The notes below the pieces were generated by a model that was given only the letters and a program-made list of their open reading frames with translations, was not told the DNA's origin and did not search any database. Shown here one piece after another: positions 26,957-34,949 of a stretch of DNA of 64,000 nucleotides; the first letter of the stretch is position 1, and each line of letters begins with the position of its first letter. This stretch comes from Lachnospiraceae bacterium. Lineage in GTDB: Bacteria > Bacillota > Clostridia > Lachnospirales > Lachnospiraceae. The stretch covers positions 1-64,000 of the forward strand of contig JAETON010000010.1 of assembly GCA_021771695.1 (NCBI GenBank), given 5' to 3'. The translations under genes were made by a program, and so were the position numbers.

Positions 26957-27838
26957 TTAAGATAATTTGAAATTATTTCGGTCTGCTAAAATACATTGGA
27001 TAATATAAGCAATTCCATCTCGTGTGTTTTCGCGGGTTCGGTAAACACAAATATCTTGAATCATTTCTACTGCGTTTGCCATAGCAACAGAATGAAGACC
27101 TGGGATGGATAACATGGAGTAATCATTCTCACTGTCTCCAATAGCTACAATTTCATCAGGAGTATAGCCCTTTTCTTTTGCATATTTCATAAGAGCAATT
27201 CCTTTTTGTGCTTTTGCGGAAGTGATTTCAATATCCGTAGGAACGGTAGAGACAACGGCAAGTTCCGGAATCTTTTCTAATTCCCTGCGAAGCTGGATCA
27301 GAGCTTCCGGATTTAGGGAATTAGAAACAATTTTTAATACTTCTTGATCACTGGATAATAGTGCTTCTTCTCCGCCGATATACTCAGCATCTAATAATTC
27401 TTGATAATCCTGTTCTGTGTATACAAAATCAGGATGATTAATTTGGATTGCAGGAATCATAACTTCTTTTACATATTTTTTCATGTCATCGCGGGACAGC
27501 AGAGAGATTCTTCCAGATAAAGAAAATGGTGTCGGAACTAAATCAAAATTATGAAAAGCAGAAAAAATCTGCCGTACAATATCCTTTGGAATTGCTTGGT
27601 GGAACAACACATTTCCATCTTTATCACAGGCGCAGGAACCATTGGTGCAGATCATATCACATTTTAAGCCGGCCTGCCCAAGAATGTCCATAACATTCTG
27701 GTATTCACGTCCGGTATTAATGATAAATTCAATGCCGCTTTCCTGAAGCTGTCGAATTGCGTTTACATTTTCCTGCGTAATTTGCCGGTAACTGTTGAGT
27801 AATGTACCATCCATATCGGATGCAACTAATCGTATCAT
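26957..27838 (-). CDS. HAD-superfamily phosphatase, Cof type
   Basis: A 293-residue cytosolic phosphatase. Motif I DMDGTLLNS carries the nucleophile Asp, motif II is INTGR, and motif IV is AIGDSENDYSML. The size and C2 cap match the Cof/YidA group, which dephosphorylates sugar phosphates and cofactor precursors with broad specificity. The ATG at 27838 follows GGGAGG. It is followed on the minus strand only by the terminator at 26917, and is probably co-transcribed with the unknown gene upstream. Confidence 0.9.
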   Translation of the reverse strand: MIRLVASDMDGTLLNSYRQITQENVNAIRQLQESGIEFIINTGREYQNVMDILGQAGLKCDMICTNGSCACDKDGNVLFHQAIPKDIVRQIFSAFHNFDLVPTPFSLSGRISLLSRDDMKKYVKEVMIPAIQINHPDFVYTEQDYQELLDAEYIGGEEALLSSDQEVLKIVSNSLNPEALIQLRRELEKIPELAVVSTVPTDIEITSAKAQKGIALMKYAKEKGYTPDEIVAIGDSENDYSMLSIPGLHSVAMANAVEMIQDICVYRTRENTRDGIAYIIQCILADRNNFKLS

Positions 27839-27877
27839 AAGATGACCTCCCTTATTTAGAAAAATAATGATAAATTG

Positions 27878-28294
27878 TTATATATTATCAGGTTTTGTAC
27901 TGGTAATTTTTATATGATATATAGATTCACTGGAATCTTTTAATTGTGGAAAGTGCAGCTTTAATTCACTTTTTAGGTGGTTCAATTTCCATGTATCATA
28001 AGAATAAGAAACAATTTGAATGATTTCAGGATTTTCATAAAGTAAAACCGCTCCATGGTCGTAAAAATGTATTCGTTCTATCATGGTGTCAAACTTCTGC
28101 TGGGTAAGACTAAAATTTTTGTCTTCCATTAAAAGTGCGGGAACCATTTCCTTGATAAAATATGTTTCATAGGCACTTTTAGAACCAAGAATACAGCGTC
28201 CGCGTGTGCTGTGAAGTTCATAAAAAATACAATGTTTTCCAAATAAACGAAGTATTTCCGGGATTTTATCAGAGGGGATCGGCTGTGTTATCAT
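27878..28294 (-). CDS. hypothetical protein, 138 residues
   Basis: I do not recognise this protein. It is soluble, with no signal peptide or membrane span, and alternates helix- and strand-rich parts (IPEILRLFGKHCIFYELHS, GAVLLYENPEIIQIVSYSYD, LNHLKSELKLHFPQL). An ATG at 28309 is in frame, but GGAGG lies inside that stretch. It is 8 bases before the ATG at 28294, which I choose. It sits 39 bp upstream of the HAD phosphatase gene on the same strand and diverges from nth. Confidence 0.7.
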   Translation of the reverse strand: MITQPIPSDKIPEILRLFGKHCIFYELHSTRGRCILGSKSAYETYFIKEMVPALLMEDKNFSLTQQKFDTMIERIHFYDHGAVLLYENPEIIQIVSYSYDTWKLNHLKSELKLHFPQLKDSSESIYHIKITSTKPDNI

Positions 28295-28358
28295 TTGTGA
28301 GTCCTCCATCTTTGTTGTGTAATGTTAAGTATAGCAGACATAAATGGAAATTGCTATC

Positions 28359-28387
28359 TTGAAAGCAAATCTGCATTAGTGTACAAT
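28359..28387 (+). promoter_or_regulatory. promoter of nth
   Basis: TTGAAA (28359-28364), a 17-base spacer and TACAAT (28382-28387), about 30 bp before the nth start codon. Confidence 0.7.
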
Positions 28388-28418
28388 GAAAAAATACGAT
28401 ATATAAGGAGTTTACTAT

Positions 28419-29069
28419 ATGGCAAAGGTATCAAAACGAATTACAAAAGAAAGAGTGCGTAAAATCTGTGATCTCTTAAATGATACATATTCCATGGAAT
28501 ACAAATGCTATTTGAATTACGAGACTCCATGGCAGCTGCTATTTGCTACGATGTTAAGTGCGCAGTGTACCGATGAACGTGTCAATTTGGTGACGAAAGA
28601 TTTGTTTGTCAAATACCCAACGCTTCAGGCATTTGCAGATGCAGATTTAAAAGAAATGGAACAGGATATTTATTCCACAGGGTTTTATAAAAACAAGGCG
28701 AAGAATTTAATTGCATGTGCAAATCAATTGTTAGAGCGTCATAATGGAGAAGTACCCAATGATTTGGATGCATTAACGAGTCTTGCAGGTGTTGGAAGAA
28801 AGACAGCAAACGTTATCCGAGGGAATATATTTCATGAGCCGAGTATTGTTGTGGATACGCATGTTAAGAGAATTTCAAAGCTTTTGTGCCTTACGAAAAA
28901 TGATGATCCGGTAAAGATCGAATATGATTTAATGAAAGTATTGCCGAAAGAACAGTGGATTCTTTATAATATCCAAATTATTACTCACGGACGAAATGTC
29001 TGTATTGCGAGAAGACCAAAATGTGCGGAGTGTACTTTACAATCTGTATGCCCATCTTGTGAGGTTTAA
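28419..29069 (+). CDS. nth: endonuclease III, base-excision DNA glycosylase/AP lyase
   Basis: A 216-residue DNA repair enzyme that removes oxidised pyrimidines and nicks abasic sites. The helix-hairpin-helix SLAGVGRKTANVI carries the catalytic lysine K128, and the catalytic aspartate is D146 in VVDTHVKR. The C-terminal iron-sulphur cluster C195-x6-C202-x2-C205-x5-C211 is complete. Length is typical. AAGGAG lies before the ATG. The exonuclease gene follows after 3 bp, so a shared repair role is likely. Confidence 0.95.
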   Translation: MAKVSKRITKERVRKICDLLNDTYSMEYKCYLNYETPWQLLFATMLSAQCTDERVNLVTKDLFVKYPTLQAFADADLKEMEQDIYSTGFYKNKAKNLIACANQLLERHNGEVPNDLDALTSLAGVGRKTANVIRGNIFHEPSIVVDTHVKRISKLLCLTKNDDPVKIEYDLMKVLPKEQWILYNIQIITHGRNVCIARRPKCAECTLQSVCPSCEV

Positions 29070-29072
29070 CAA

Positions 29073-29780
29073 ATGATAGAATATGTCGCATTTGATCTTG
29101 AAACAACTGGATTGTCGCCAGAAAAAGATCAAATTATAGAAATTGGAGCTGTGAAGATTAGAGATTCCAAGATTATAGGAAAATATAACTGTATTTTATA
29201 TCCGGAAGTATTTGTCAGCGATTTCATTATAGAGTTAACCGGAATCAACAGAGAAATGCTTGACCAAGGAATTCCATTGAAAGAAGGTGTAGAAGGCTTT
29301 TTAGAGTTCAGTGAAGGATTTCCTGTACTTGGGCATAATGTTATGTTTGATTATAGTTTCATGAAGGTAGCGGCAAACTCCATTCACCGTTCTTTTGAAA
29401 GAGACGGTGTTGATACTTTAACGGCGGCGAGAAAGCTTTTAAAGAATTTGAAAAATAAAAAGCTGGAAACCTTATGTGCACATTATCACTACATAAATGA
29501 AGCAGCGCATCGTGCGTATGATGACGCTTTGGCAGCAGCGGTGGTCTTTGAACAAATGAAAAAAGAATTTCCAGAGGAAAGGGATGTTTTTAATCCGCGG
29601 CAGCTTCAATACCGGGTGCGGAGGGAACGTCCGATTACCGAGAAACAAAAACGATACTTGAAGGAGCTAATGAAATATCATAGAATAAAAGATAATGTAA
29701 AGGTAGATGCGATGTCACAGAGTGAGGCATCAAAAAAAATCGACAGCATTATATTAAAGTATGGAGTGATAAAAAAATGA
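29073..29780 (+). CDS. DnaQ-like 3'-5' exonuclease (PolC/epsilon family)
   Basis: 235 residues with the DEDDh exonuclease motifs: ExoI FDLETTGLSPEKDQIIEIGA, ExoII LGHNVMFDYSFM and ExoIII HRAYDDALAAA. The catalytic domain fills about residues 1-170. The remainder (KQKRYLKELMKYHRI) is a short basic tail of unknown role. Similar proteins proofread or trim DNA ends. It lies directly behind nth and overlaps the following 28-residue reading frame by ATGA. Confidence 0.88.
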   Translation: MIEYVAFDLETTGLSPEKDQIIEIGAVKIRDSKIIGKYNCILYPEVFVSDFIIELTGINREMLDQGIPLKEGVEGFLEFSEGFPVLGHNVMFDYSFMKVAANSIHRSFERDGVDTLTAARKLLKNLKNKKLETLCAHYHYINEAAHRAYDDALAAAVVFEQMKKEFPEERDVFNPRQLQYRVRRERPITEKQKRYLKELMKYHRIKDNVKVDAMSQSEASKKIDSIILKYGVIKK

Positions 29781-29863
29781 AGAAACAAAAATTGGTAGCC
29801 GTCATTGCACTTTTACTGATTGTGGTTATGGTTGTCACAACAGCAGCTGCTGCAATGATGTAG
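29777..29863 (+). CDS. small membrane peptide, 28 residues
   Basis: The ATG at 29777 overlaps the exonuclease stop (ATGA) and encodes MKKQKLVAVIALLLIVVMVV followed by TTAAAAMM. It is a positively charged start followed by one hydrophobic helix, like a lone signal peptide or a one-span membrane peptide. Stop-start coupling and a location before the VanW gene favour translation. No function is known to me. It could be a trimmed leftover of a longer secreted protein. Confidence 0.5.
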   Translation: MKKQKLVAVIALLLIVVMVVTTAAAAMM

Positions 29864-29894
29864 AGTAAGATTGAATAAAGGGGTAAAAGTTAAA

Positions 29895-31358
29895 ATGAAG
29901 AAAAAAATAGGTATTGCAGCAGGAATCATCCTTGTTCTGGTAATCGGTGTTTTCGTTTATTTGAATACGACCGTGAAAGGAGCAGTTGAGGAAGGAAAAA
30001 TCATTGATAATGTAGAATGTGATGGAATTTCACTGGGCGGAATGACGAAAGAAGAAGCGAAAAAAACGGTGGAAGAACATATTTCCAAGCTGCATAAAGA
30101 AAAAATTAAATTATATGTAGATGATGAAGAAGCTGAAGTTTCCATTGAAAAATTAGGTGCGAAACCAGATGCAGATAAGACTGTAACAGAAGCTTATGAA
30201 CTGGGAAGAAGCGGAAATATTTTCCATAAATATTCTGTTGTCAAAGAAGAAAAGCATCAAGTGAATATTTACCGCACATATGATAAGGATATTTTTGAGA
30301 AACAGGTGGTCAATGCAACAAAGAAGATTATTACATCCCCAAGGAATGCCAGTATCAAGAGGAAAAAAGGAAAGTTTGTTGTAACAAAGGAAAAGACAGG
30401 ATACACATTAAAAATCGAAGAAACTTTCCGTAATTTTAAAAAGGCAGTAGAAGGGAATAAGACAAAATCTTTGTTGGAAGTTACAAAGAAAAGTGCTAAG
30501 TATACAAGTAAGGATATGAAACGTATTAAGGATGTATTGGGAACATATACGACAGAGTATGGTTCCTCACCTTATGGACGGAAAGTAAATGTAGCGAACG
30601 GTGCCGGCAAAATCAATGGTAAGGTAATTTATCCGGGAGAGACTTTCTCTGTATATGGTGCAGTTTCCCCGTTTACAGCAGAAAATGGATATGCACTTGC
30701 CGGTTCTTATGAAAATGGGCAGACGGTGCAGACTTATGGCGGAGGTATCTGTCAGGTTTCTACGACTTTATATAATGCGGTGATTCGTGCAGAATTGAAG
30801 ATTAAGGAGCGCCATCCGCATTCTATGACTGTACATTATGTTCCTCGTTCTGCGGATGCAGCCATTGCAGGAACTTACAAAGATATGAAATTTGAAAATC
30901 AGTATGATTTTCCGATATATATTGAAGGGCATGCCAATGGTTCTACAATTACATTTACGGTATATGGAGAAAAAACAAATCCGGAACGTACAGTAGAATT
31001 TTTATCTGAAACAACTTCTGTACGTCAGAGTACCGGGGAAAAAATTGTAAAAGACCCTACACTGGAAAAAGGCAAAAAAGTATTGGAACAGGCAGGGCAT
31101 ACAGGATATACAGCAAGATTATGGAAGATTGTGAAAATTAACGGAAAACAGAAGTCTAAAAAAGTGTTTAACACATCTTCTTATATGGCAACACCGTCCG
31201 TATACCGGGAAGGTACGAAGAAAGAAGATAAGAAAAAAGATAAAAAGGATAAAAAGAATAAAAAGAATAAGAAAGATAGTAAGACGACAAAAGAAAAGAC
31301 GACAACGGCAACATCGAAAAAATCGACAACGGCAAAACAGTCTTCTTCTGAAAAATAG
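29895..31358 (+). CDS. VanW-family cell-envelope protein
   Basis: 487 residues. An N-terminal anchor or signal helix (IGIAAGIILVLVIGVFVYL) is followed by a PG_binding_4-like domain (about 50-200) and then the VanW domain (about 210-340), with YPGETFSVYGAVSPF and TYGGGICQVSTTLYNAVIRA. A beta-rich segment follows, and the C-terminal roughly 50 residues are almost only K, D, S and T. The family is linked to cell-wall and vancomycin-resistance clusters but has no proven reaction. A TTG at 29871 is in frame; I choose the ATG at 29895 because the anchor helix begins there. Confidence 0.88.
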   Translation: MKKKIGIAAGIILVLVIGVFVYLNTTVKGAVEEGKIIDNVECDGISLGGMTKEEAKKTVEEHISKLHKEKIKLYVDDEEAEVSIEKLGAKPDADKTVTEAYELGRSGNIFHKYSVVKEEKHQVNIYRTYDKDIFEKQVVNATKKIITSPRNASIKRKKGKFVVTKEKTGYTLKIEETFRNFKKAVEGNKTKSLLEVTKKSAKYTSKDMKRIKDVLGTYTTEYGSSPYGRKVNVANGAGKINGKVIYPGETFSVYGAVSPFTAENGYALAGSYENGQTVQTYGGGICQVSTTLYNAVIRAELKIKERHPHSMTVHYVPRSADAAIAGTYKDMKFENQYDFPIYIEGHANGSTITFTVYGEKTNPERTVEFLSETTSVRQSTGEKIVKDPTLEKGKKVLEQAGHTGYTARLWKIVKINGKQKSKKVFNTSSYMATPSVYREGTKKEDKKKDKKDKKNKKNKKDSKTTKEKTTTATSKKSTTAKQSSSEK

Positions 31359-31389
31359 TCATTTACTGAAAAAGAATAGGAAGTGAAAC

Positions 31390-32373
31390 ATGAAGATTGG
31401 CAAGTTATCAGAATCTGCACTGCAGAAAATTATTATTGAACAGTTCCGTACAAAGCGGGAGGAAGTTTTAATAGGTCCTGGAATTGGGGAGGACTGTACG
31501 GCGTTGAAATTAGAACCGGATGAAGTGTTTGTAGCATCTACAGATCCAATTACCGGAGCGACAAAAGATGTTGGACATCTGGCGGTTCATGTGACGGCGA
31601 ATGATTTAGCTTCTTCTGGTGCGGAACCAGTGGGATTGATGGTAACAGCATTGTTTCCGGAGTCTATAAAAGAATACCAGATTCGTGAAATGATTCATCA
31701 AATGAATGAGGAATGTGAGAAAATGTCAATTATGGTGCTTGGCGGGCATACGGAAGTGACAGAAGCTGTCAATCAGCCGGTTTTATCTGTTACGGGAATT
31801 GGAAAAGTAAAAGAAGATCAGTTGATTTTATCAGAAGGGGCAAAACCGGGACAGGATATTGTAGTAACAAAATATGTTGGATTGGAAGGAACCGGTATTA
31901 TTGCCAATGAAAAAGAAGATGAACTGGCTGAGTGGTTCTCATCTTCTTTTATTCAAGAGGCAAAAGACTGCCTTGGAGATATTTCTGTTGTGCCAGACGG
32001 GATGACCGCGAAGAAATATGCTTCTTCTATGCATGATATTACAGAAGGCGGAGTTTATGGGGCTTTATGGGAAGTGGCAAAGGCTTCCGGTGTGGGTTTT
32101 GAAGTAACCGTGGAAGATATACCAATCAAGCAGCATACAATCGAATTATGTGAAAAATATGATTTAAATCCATATCAGTTAATATCCAGCGGATCTATGT
32201 TGATTACAACAGATTATGGAAGAGAGCTGGTAGCAGCATTGAAGCAAAAGGGAATTAAAGGAACGATTATCGGGCATACCACAGATTCCAAAAATAAGCT
32301 GGTTTACCGTCAAGGAAAAGCAGCAAATATGGAAGCACCAAAACAGGACGAGTTATATAAAATTTACCAATAG
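31390..32373 (+). CDS. AIR-synthase-family protein (HypE/ThiL/SelD-like fold)
   Basis: 327 residues. The N-terminal half has the ATP-binding loop region IGPGIGEDCTALKLEPDE and TDPITGATKDVGHLAVHVTANDLA, cut here to the conserved parts DVGHLAVHVTANDLA and MVLGGHTEVTE. The C-terminal half has DGMTAKKYASSMHDITEGG. These match the PurM/HypE superfamily of ATP-dependent enzymes. No hyp, thi or sel genes are near, so the substrate is unknown. It is followed by an Lrp regulator, an aminotransferase and trmL in one run. Confidence 0.82.
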   Translation: MKIGKLSESALQKIIIEQFRTKREEVLIGPGIGEDCTALKLEPDEVFVASTDPITGATKDVGHLAVHVTANDLASSGAEPVGLMVTALFPESIKEYQIREMIHQMNEECEKMSIMVLGGHTEVTEAVNQPVLSVTGIGKVKEDQLILSEGAKPGQDIVVTKYVGLEGTGIIANEKEDELAEWFSSSFIQEAKDCLGDISVVPDGMTAKKYASSMHDITEGGVYGALWEVAKASGVGFEVTVEDIPIKQHTIELCEKYDLNPYQLISSGSMLITTDYGRELVAALKQKGIKGTIIGHTTDSKNKLVYRQGKAANMEAPKQDELYKIYQ

Positions 32374-32411
32374 AAAAGCAAGGAAAAGAAGATGAAATGG
32401 AGGAGAGAAGC

Positions 32412-32906
32412 ATGAACATGGAATTGAGAGAGTCAATATTGAAGCTGATTGAAAAGAATAGCCGTTTAGATTTAAAAGATTTAGCGATTATGCTGGATAT
32501 TTCAGAGGCGGATGTGGCCAATGAGATTGCAGATATGGAAAAAGAGCATGTGATTTGTGGTTATCATACGTTGATTGACTGGGAAAAGACCAGTAAAGAT
32601 CAATTGACAGCGATGATTGAAGTAAAAGTAACACCGCAGCGTGGTCAGGGATTCGATATGATTGCGGAACGTATTTATAATTTTCCAGAAGTAAAAGCAG
32701 TATATCTTATGTCCGGCGGATATGATTTCATGGTTATGCTGGAAGGAAAAACAATGAAGGAGATTTCTTTGTTTACATCTTCTAAATTGGCACCATTAGA
32801 ATCTGTGGTAAGTACGGTGACTCATTTTGTGCTGAAGAAGTATAAAGATCATGGAACGATTTTGGAAGCTAAAAAAGTAGATAAAAGACAGGTGGTGACA
32901 CCATAA
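32412..32906 (+). CDS. Lrp/AsnC-family transcription regulator
   Basis: 164 residues: an N-terminal winged HTH (LIEKNSRLDLKDLAIMLDIS, residues about 11-55) and a C-terminal RAM ligand domain (AMIEVKVTPQRGQGFDMIAE, then VYLMSGGYDFMVML). Such proteins sense amino acids and control nearby transport or amino-acid genes. Several in-frame ATGs exist (32397, 32412, 32418). GGAGG at 32399-32403 supports 32412. It is directly joined to the aminotransferase gene (ATAATG junction), its probable target. Confidence 0.9.
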   Translation: MNMELRESILKLIEKNSRLDLKDLAIMLDISEADVANEIADMEKEHVICGYHTLIDWEKTSKDQLTAMIEVKVTPQRGQGFDMIAERIYNFPEVKAVYLMSGGYDFMVMLEGKTMKEISLFTSSKLAPLESVVSTVTHFVLKKYKDHGTILEAKKVDKRQVVTP

Positions 32907-34066
32907 TGAGAGATTTTTTATCAAAACAGGTAGTGGAATTAGAACCATCAGGAATTCGGAAGTTTTTCGATATTGTTAGTGAGATGCCGGATGCTATTTC
33001 TCTTGGTGTAGGCGAACCGGACTTTGATACGCCATGGCGTGTACGGGAAGAAGGTATTTATTCTTTGGAAAAGGGCCGCACCTTTTATACTTCTAATGCA
33101 GGATTAAAGGAACTTCGGCGGGAGATTTGTGTTTATCTGGATCGAAAGTATCAGTTATCTTATAATGAAAATGAAATTATTGTAACTGTCGGTGGAAGTG
33201 AAGGAATTGATATTACGATGCGTACAGTTCTGAATCCGGGGGATGAAGTTATTGTGGCACAGCCAAGTTTTGTATCTTATCTTCCGTGTATTACAATGGC
33301 TGGCGGAGTTCCTGTTGTTGTGAATTTAAAAGAAGAAGATAAATTTAAATTAAAACGAGAGCAGCTGGAAGAAGTTGTTACAGACAAGACAAAAGCAATT
33401 TTTATTTCTTTCCCGAATAATCCAACGGGCGCAATCATGACAAGAGAAGATTTAGAACCAATTGCAGAATTTGCAAAAGAACATGATCTTCTGGTGATTT
33501 CTGATGAAATATATTCTGAGCTGACTTATGGGACAAAGCATGTAAGTATTGGCTCTTTTCCAGAAATGAAAGAAAGAACGATCGTAGTAAATGGTTTCTC
33601 AAAAGCCTTTGCGATGACTGGATGGCGTTTGGGATATGTGGCAGGACCATCTGTGATTATGAAACAAATGTTGAAAGTCCATCAGTATGTGATCATGGCG
33701 GCTCCAACAACCAGTCAATATGCGGCGATTGAAGCGCTGCGTTATTGTGATGATGAAGTAGAAGAAATGCAGATTGCATATAATCAGCGAAGAAGATATT
33801 TGGTACATGCTTTTGAAAAGATGGGGCTGGATTGTTTTGAGCCGGAAGGTGCATTTTACATATTTCCATCCATTAAAAAATTTGGTATGACATCGGAGGA
33901 ATTTGCTACCCGTCTGTTAAATGAGCAGAAGGTGGCAATTGTACCAGGTTCTGCATTTGGAGAATGTGGAGAAGGATATTTGAGAGTGTCTTACGCATAT
34001 TCCATTGAAGAATTGAAAGAAGCTCTTGGACGATTGAATACATTTATTAAAGGATTGGAGAAATAA
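32906..34066 (+). CDS. PLP-dependent class I/II aminotransferase
   Basis: A 386-residue fold-type I aminotransferase. VGEPDFDTPWRVREEG, ISFPNNPTGAIMTRED and SDEIYSELTYG line the cofactor site, and the PLP-binding lysine is in VNGFSKAFAMTGWRLGYVAG. The arginine that binds the substrate carboxylate is in GYLRVSYAYS. The amino-acid specificity (aspartate, alanine or aromatic) cannot be fixed. It is coupled to the preceding Lrp-type regulator, and trmL starts immediately after its stop codon. Confidence 0.92.
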   Translation: MRDFLSKQVVELEPSGIRKFFDIVSEMPDAISLGVGEPDFDTPWRVREEGIYSLEKGRTFYTSNAGLKELRREICVYLDRKYQLSYNENEIIVTVGGSEGIDITMRTVLNPGDEVIVAQPSFVSYLPCITMAGGVPVVVNLKEEDKFKLKREQLEEVVTDKTKAIFISFPNNPTGAIMTREDLEPIAEFAKEHDLLVISDEIYSELTYGTKHVSIGSFPEMKERTIVVNGFSKAFAMTGWRLGYVAGPSVIMKQMLKVHQYVIMAAPTTSQYAAIEALRYCDDEVEEMQIAYNQRRRYLVHAFEKMGLDCFEPEGAFYIFPSIKKFGMTSEEFATRLLNEQKVAIVPGSAFGECGEGYLRVSYAYSIEELKEALGRLNTFIKGLEK

Positions 34067-34564
34067 ATGCTGCATATAGTATTACATGAACCGGAAATGC
34101 CTGCGAATACGGGGAATATCGGAAGAACTTGTGTCGCCTGCGGGGCAGTACTGCATTTGATAGAGCCGTTAGGATTCCGGCTGAATGAAAAAATGATTAA
34201 GCGGGCAGGTCTTGATTACTGGGATAAGCTGGATGTAAGAACATATATTAACTTCGAGGATTTTTTAGAGAAAAACCAAAATCCGAAGATTTACATGGCA
34301 ACAACAAAGGCAAAACATGTATATTCGGCGCCAGCATATGAAGAAGATGGAGACGTGTATATCATGTTTGGAAAAGAAAGTGCAGGAATTCCAGAAGAGA
34401 TTCTTCTAGATTACGAAGAAACATCAATCCGCATACCAATGCTGCCTGAAATCAGATCGCTGAATCTGTCAAATTCTGTAGCAATCGCTGCATACGAGGT
34501 GTTAAGGCATCAGGGATTTCAAAACTTTCAAACAGAAGGACAACTGCATAAATACCACTGGTAA
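34067..34564 (+). CDS. trmL: tRNA (cytidine/uridine-34 2'-O)-methyltransferase
   Basis: A 165-residue SPOUT methyltransferase. The N-terminus LHIVLHEPEMPANTGNIGRT, the knot motifs IMFGKESAGIPEEIL and IPMLPEIRSLNLSNSVAIAA, and the small size match TrmL (YibK), which methylates the wobble ribose of leucine tRNAs. The start ATG follows directly after the aminotransferase stop, with GGAG inside that gene's end. It is the last gene before a 385-bp non-coding stretch. Confidence 0.92.
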   Translation: MLHIVLHEPEMPANTGNIGRTCVACGAVLHLIEPLGFRLNEKMIKRAGLDYWDKLDVRTYINFEDFLEKNQNPKIYMATTKAKHVYSAPAYEEDGDVYIMFGKESAGIPEEILLDYEETSIRIPMLPEIRSLNLSNSVAIAAYEVLRHQGFQNFQTEGQLHKYHW

Positions 34565-34569
34565 AATAT

Positions 34570-34643
34570 AAAACCTCATCCCTTGGCAACGGCTTCGGAC
34601 CTGCGGTCCTGCAGATGGATTGCTGCAGGGATGAGGTTTTTTT
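34570..34643 (+). terminator. large branched terminator after trmL
   Basis: AAAACCTCATCCC (34570-34582) pairs perfectly with GGGATGAGGTTTT (34628-34640), followed by TTT. The loop contains a smaller hairpin, GGACC-TGC-GGTCC, and CCTGCA/TGCAGG arms. That loop is the first copy of a 38-bp repeat. Confidence 0.8.
34587..34624 (+). repeat. 38-bp hairpin repeat, copy 1
   Basis: It begins CAACGGCTTCGGACC and ends GATGGATTGCT. It matches copy 2 at 34783-34820 in 37 of 38 bases, and the single difference falls in the loop of the GGACC/GGTCC hairpin. Confidence 0.8.
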
Positions 34644-34782
34644 ACTAAAACACACGAATAGGAAACATCTGGACTGAACGAAGTGAGGAAAGCGTTTCAG
34701 AGAGTATGTTTGGCAGGCGTCCAGATGTGTCCGAGGCAGGATGTTTTGTTCGTATGGGAGAGAAAACTTTAGGTGTATAGAA

Positions 34783-34820
34783 CAACGGCTTCGGACCTTC
34801 GGTCCTGCAGATGGATTGCT
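34783..34820 (+). repeat. 38-bp hairpin repeat, copy 2
   Basis: Second copy of the repeat at 34587-34624, here with a TTC loop in GGACC-TTC-GGTCC. Unlike copy 1, it is not enclosed by a terminator stem. It runs straight into a coding remnant. Confidence 0.8.
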
Positions 34821-34884
34821 TGCAATTGCAGATATGACAGAAATATCAAAAGAAGAAGTTGAAAAATTCCTTCAATTACAGTAA
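34813..34884 (+). pseudogene. possible C-terminal remnant of a lost gene
   Basis: One frame reads LAIADMTEISKEEVEKFLQL and then stops at 34882-34884. The pattern IAxMTxISxEEVEKFL looks like the end of Rpn/PD-(D/E)xK transposase-nuclease-family proteins. Stop codons upstream and the repeat show that the rest is gone. The family call is tentative. Confidence 0.35.
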
Positions 34885-34949
34885 GATTAGAAAGAGTATG
34901 ATTGCATAGAATGCAGATGCATTGAATATAGAAGAAGGAGAACGATTTC

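Larger units (their letters stand above)
34565..34949. other. 385-bp non-coding stretch upstream of proS
   Basis: No intact gene is present. It holds the trmL terminator, two copies of a 38-bp hairpin repeat, a long inverted repeat ACATCTGGAC (34665-34674)/GTCCAGATGT (34719-34728), and a short coding remnant ending at 34884. I looked for a T-box because proS follows. No TGG bulge, specifier or terminator in the right order is visible. Confidence 0.7.

Noticed and set aside
34565..34949. T-box leader for proS
   Set aside because: Length and position fit, but no stem I, specifier, TGG bulge or terminator just before proS is visible.
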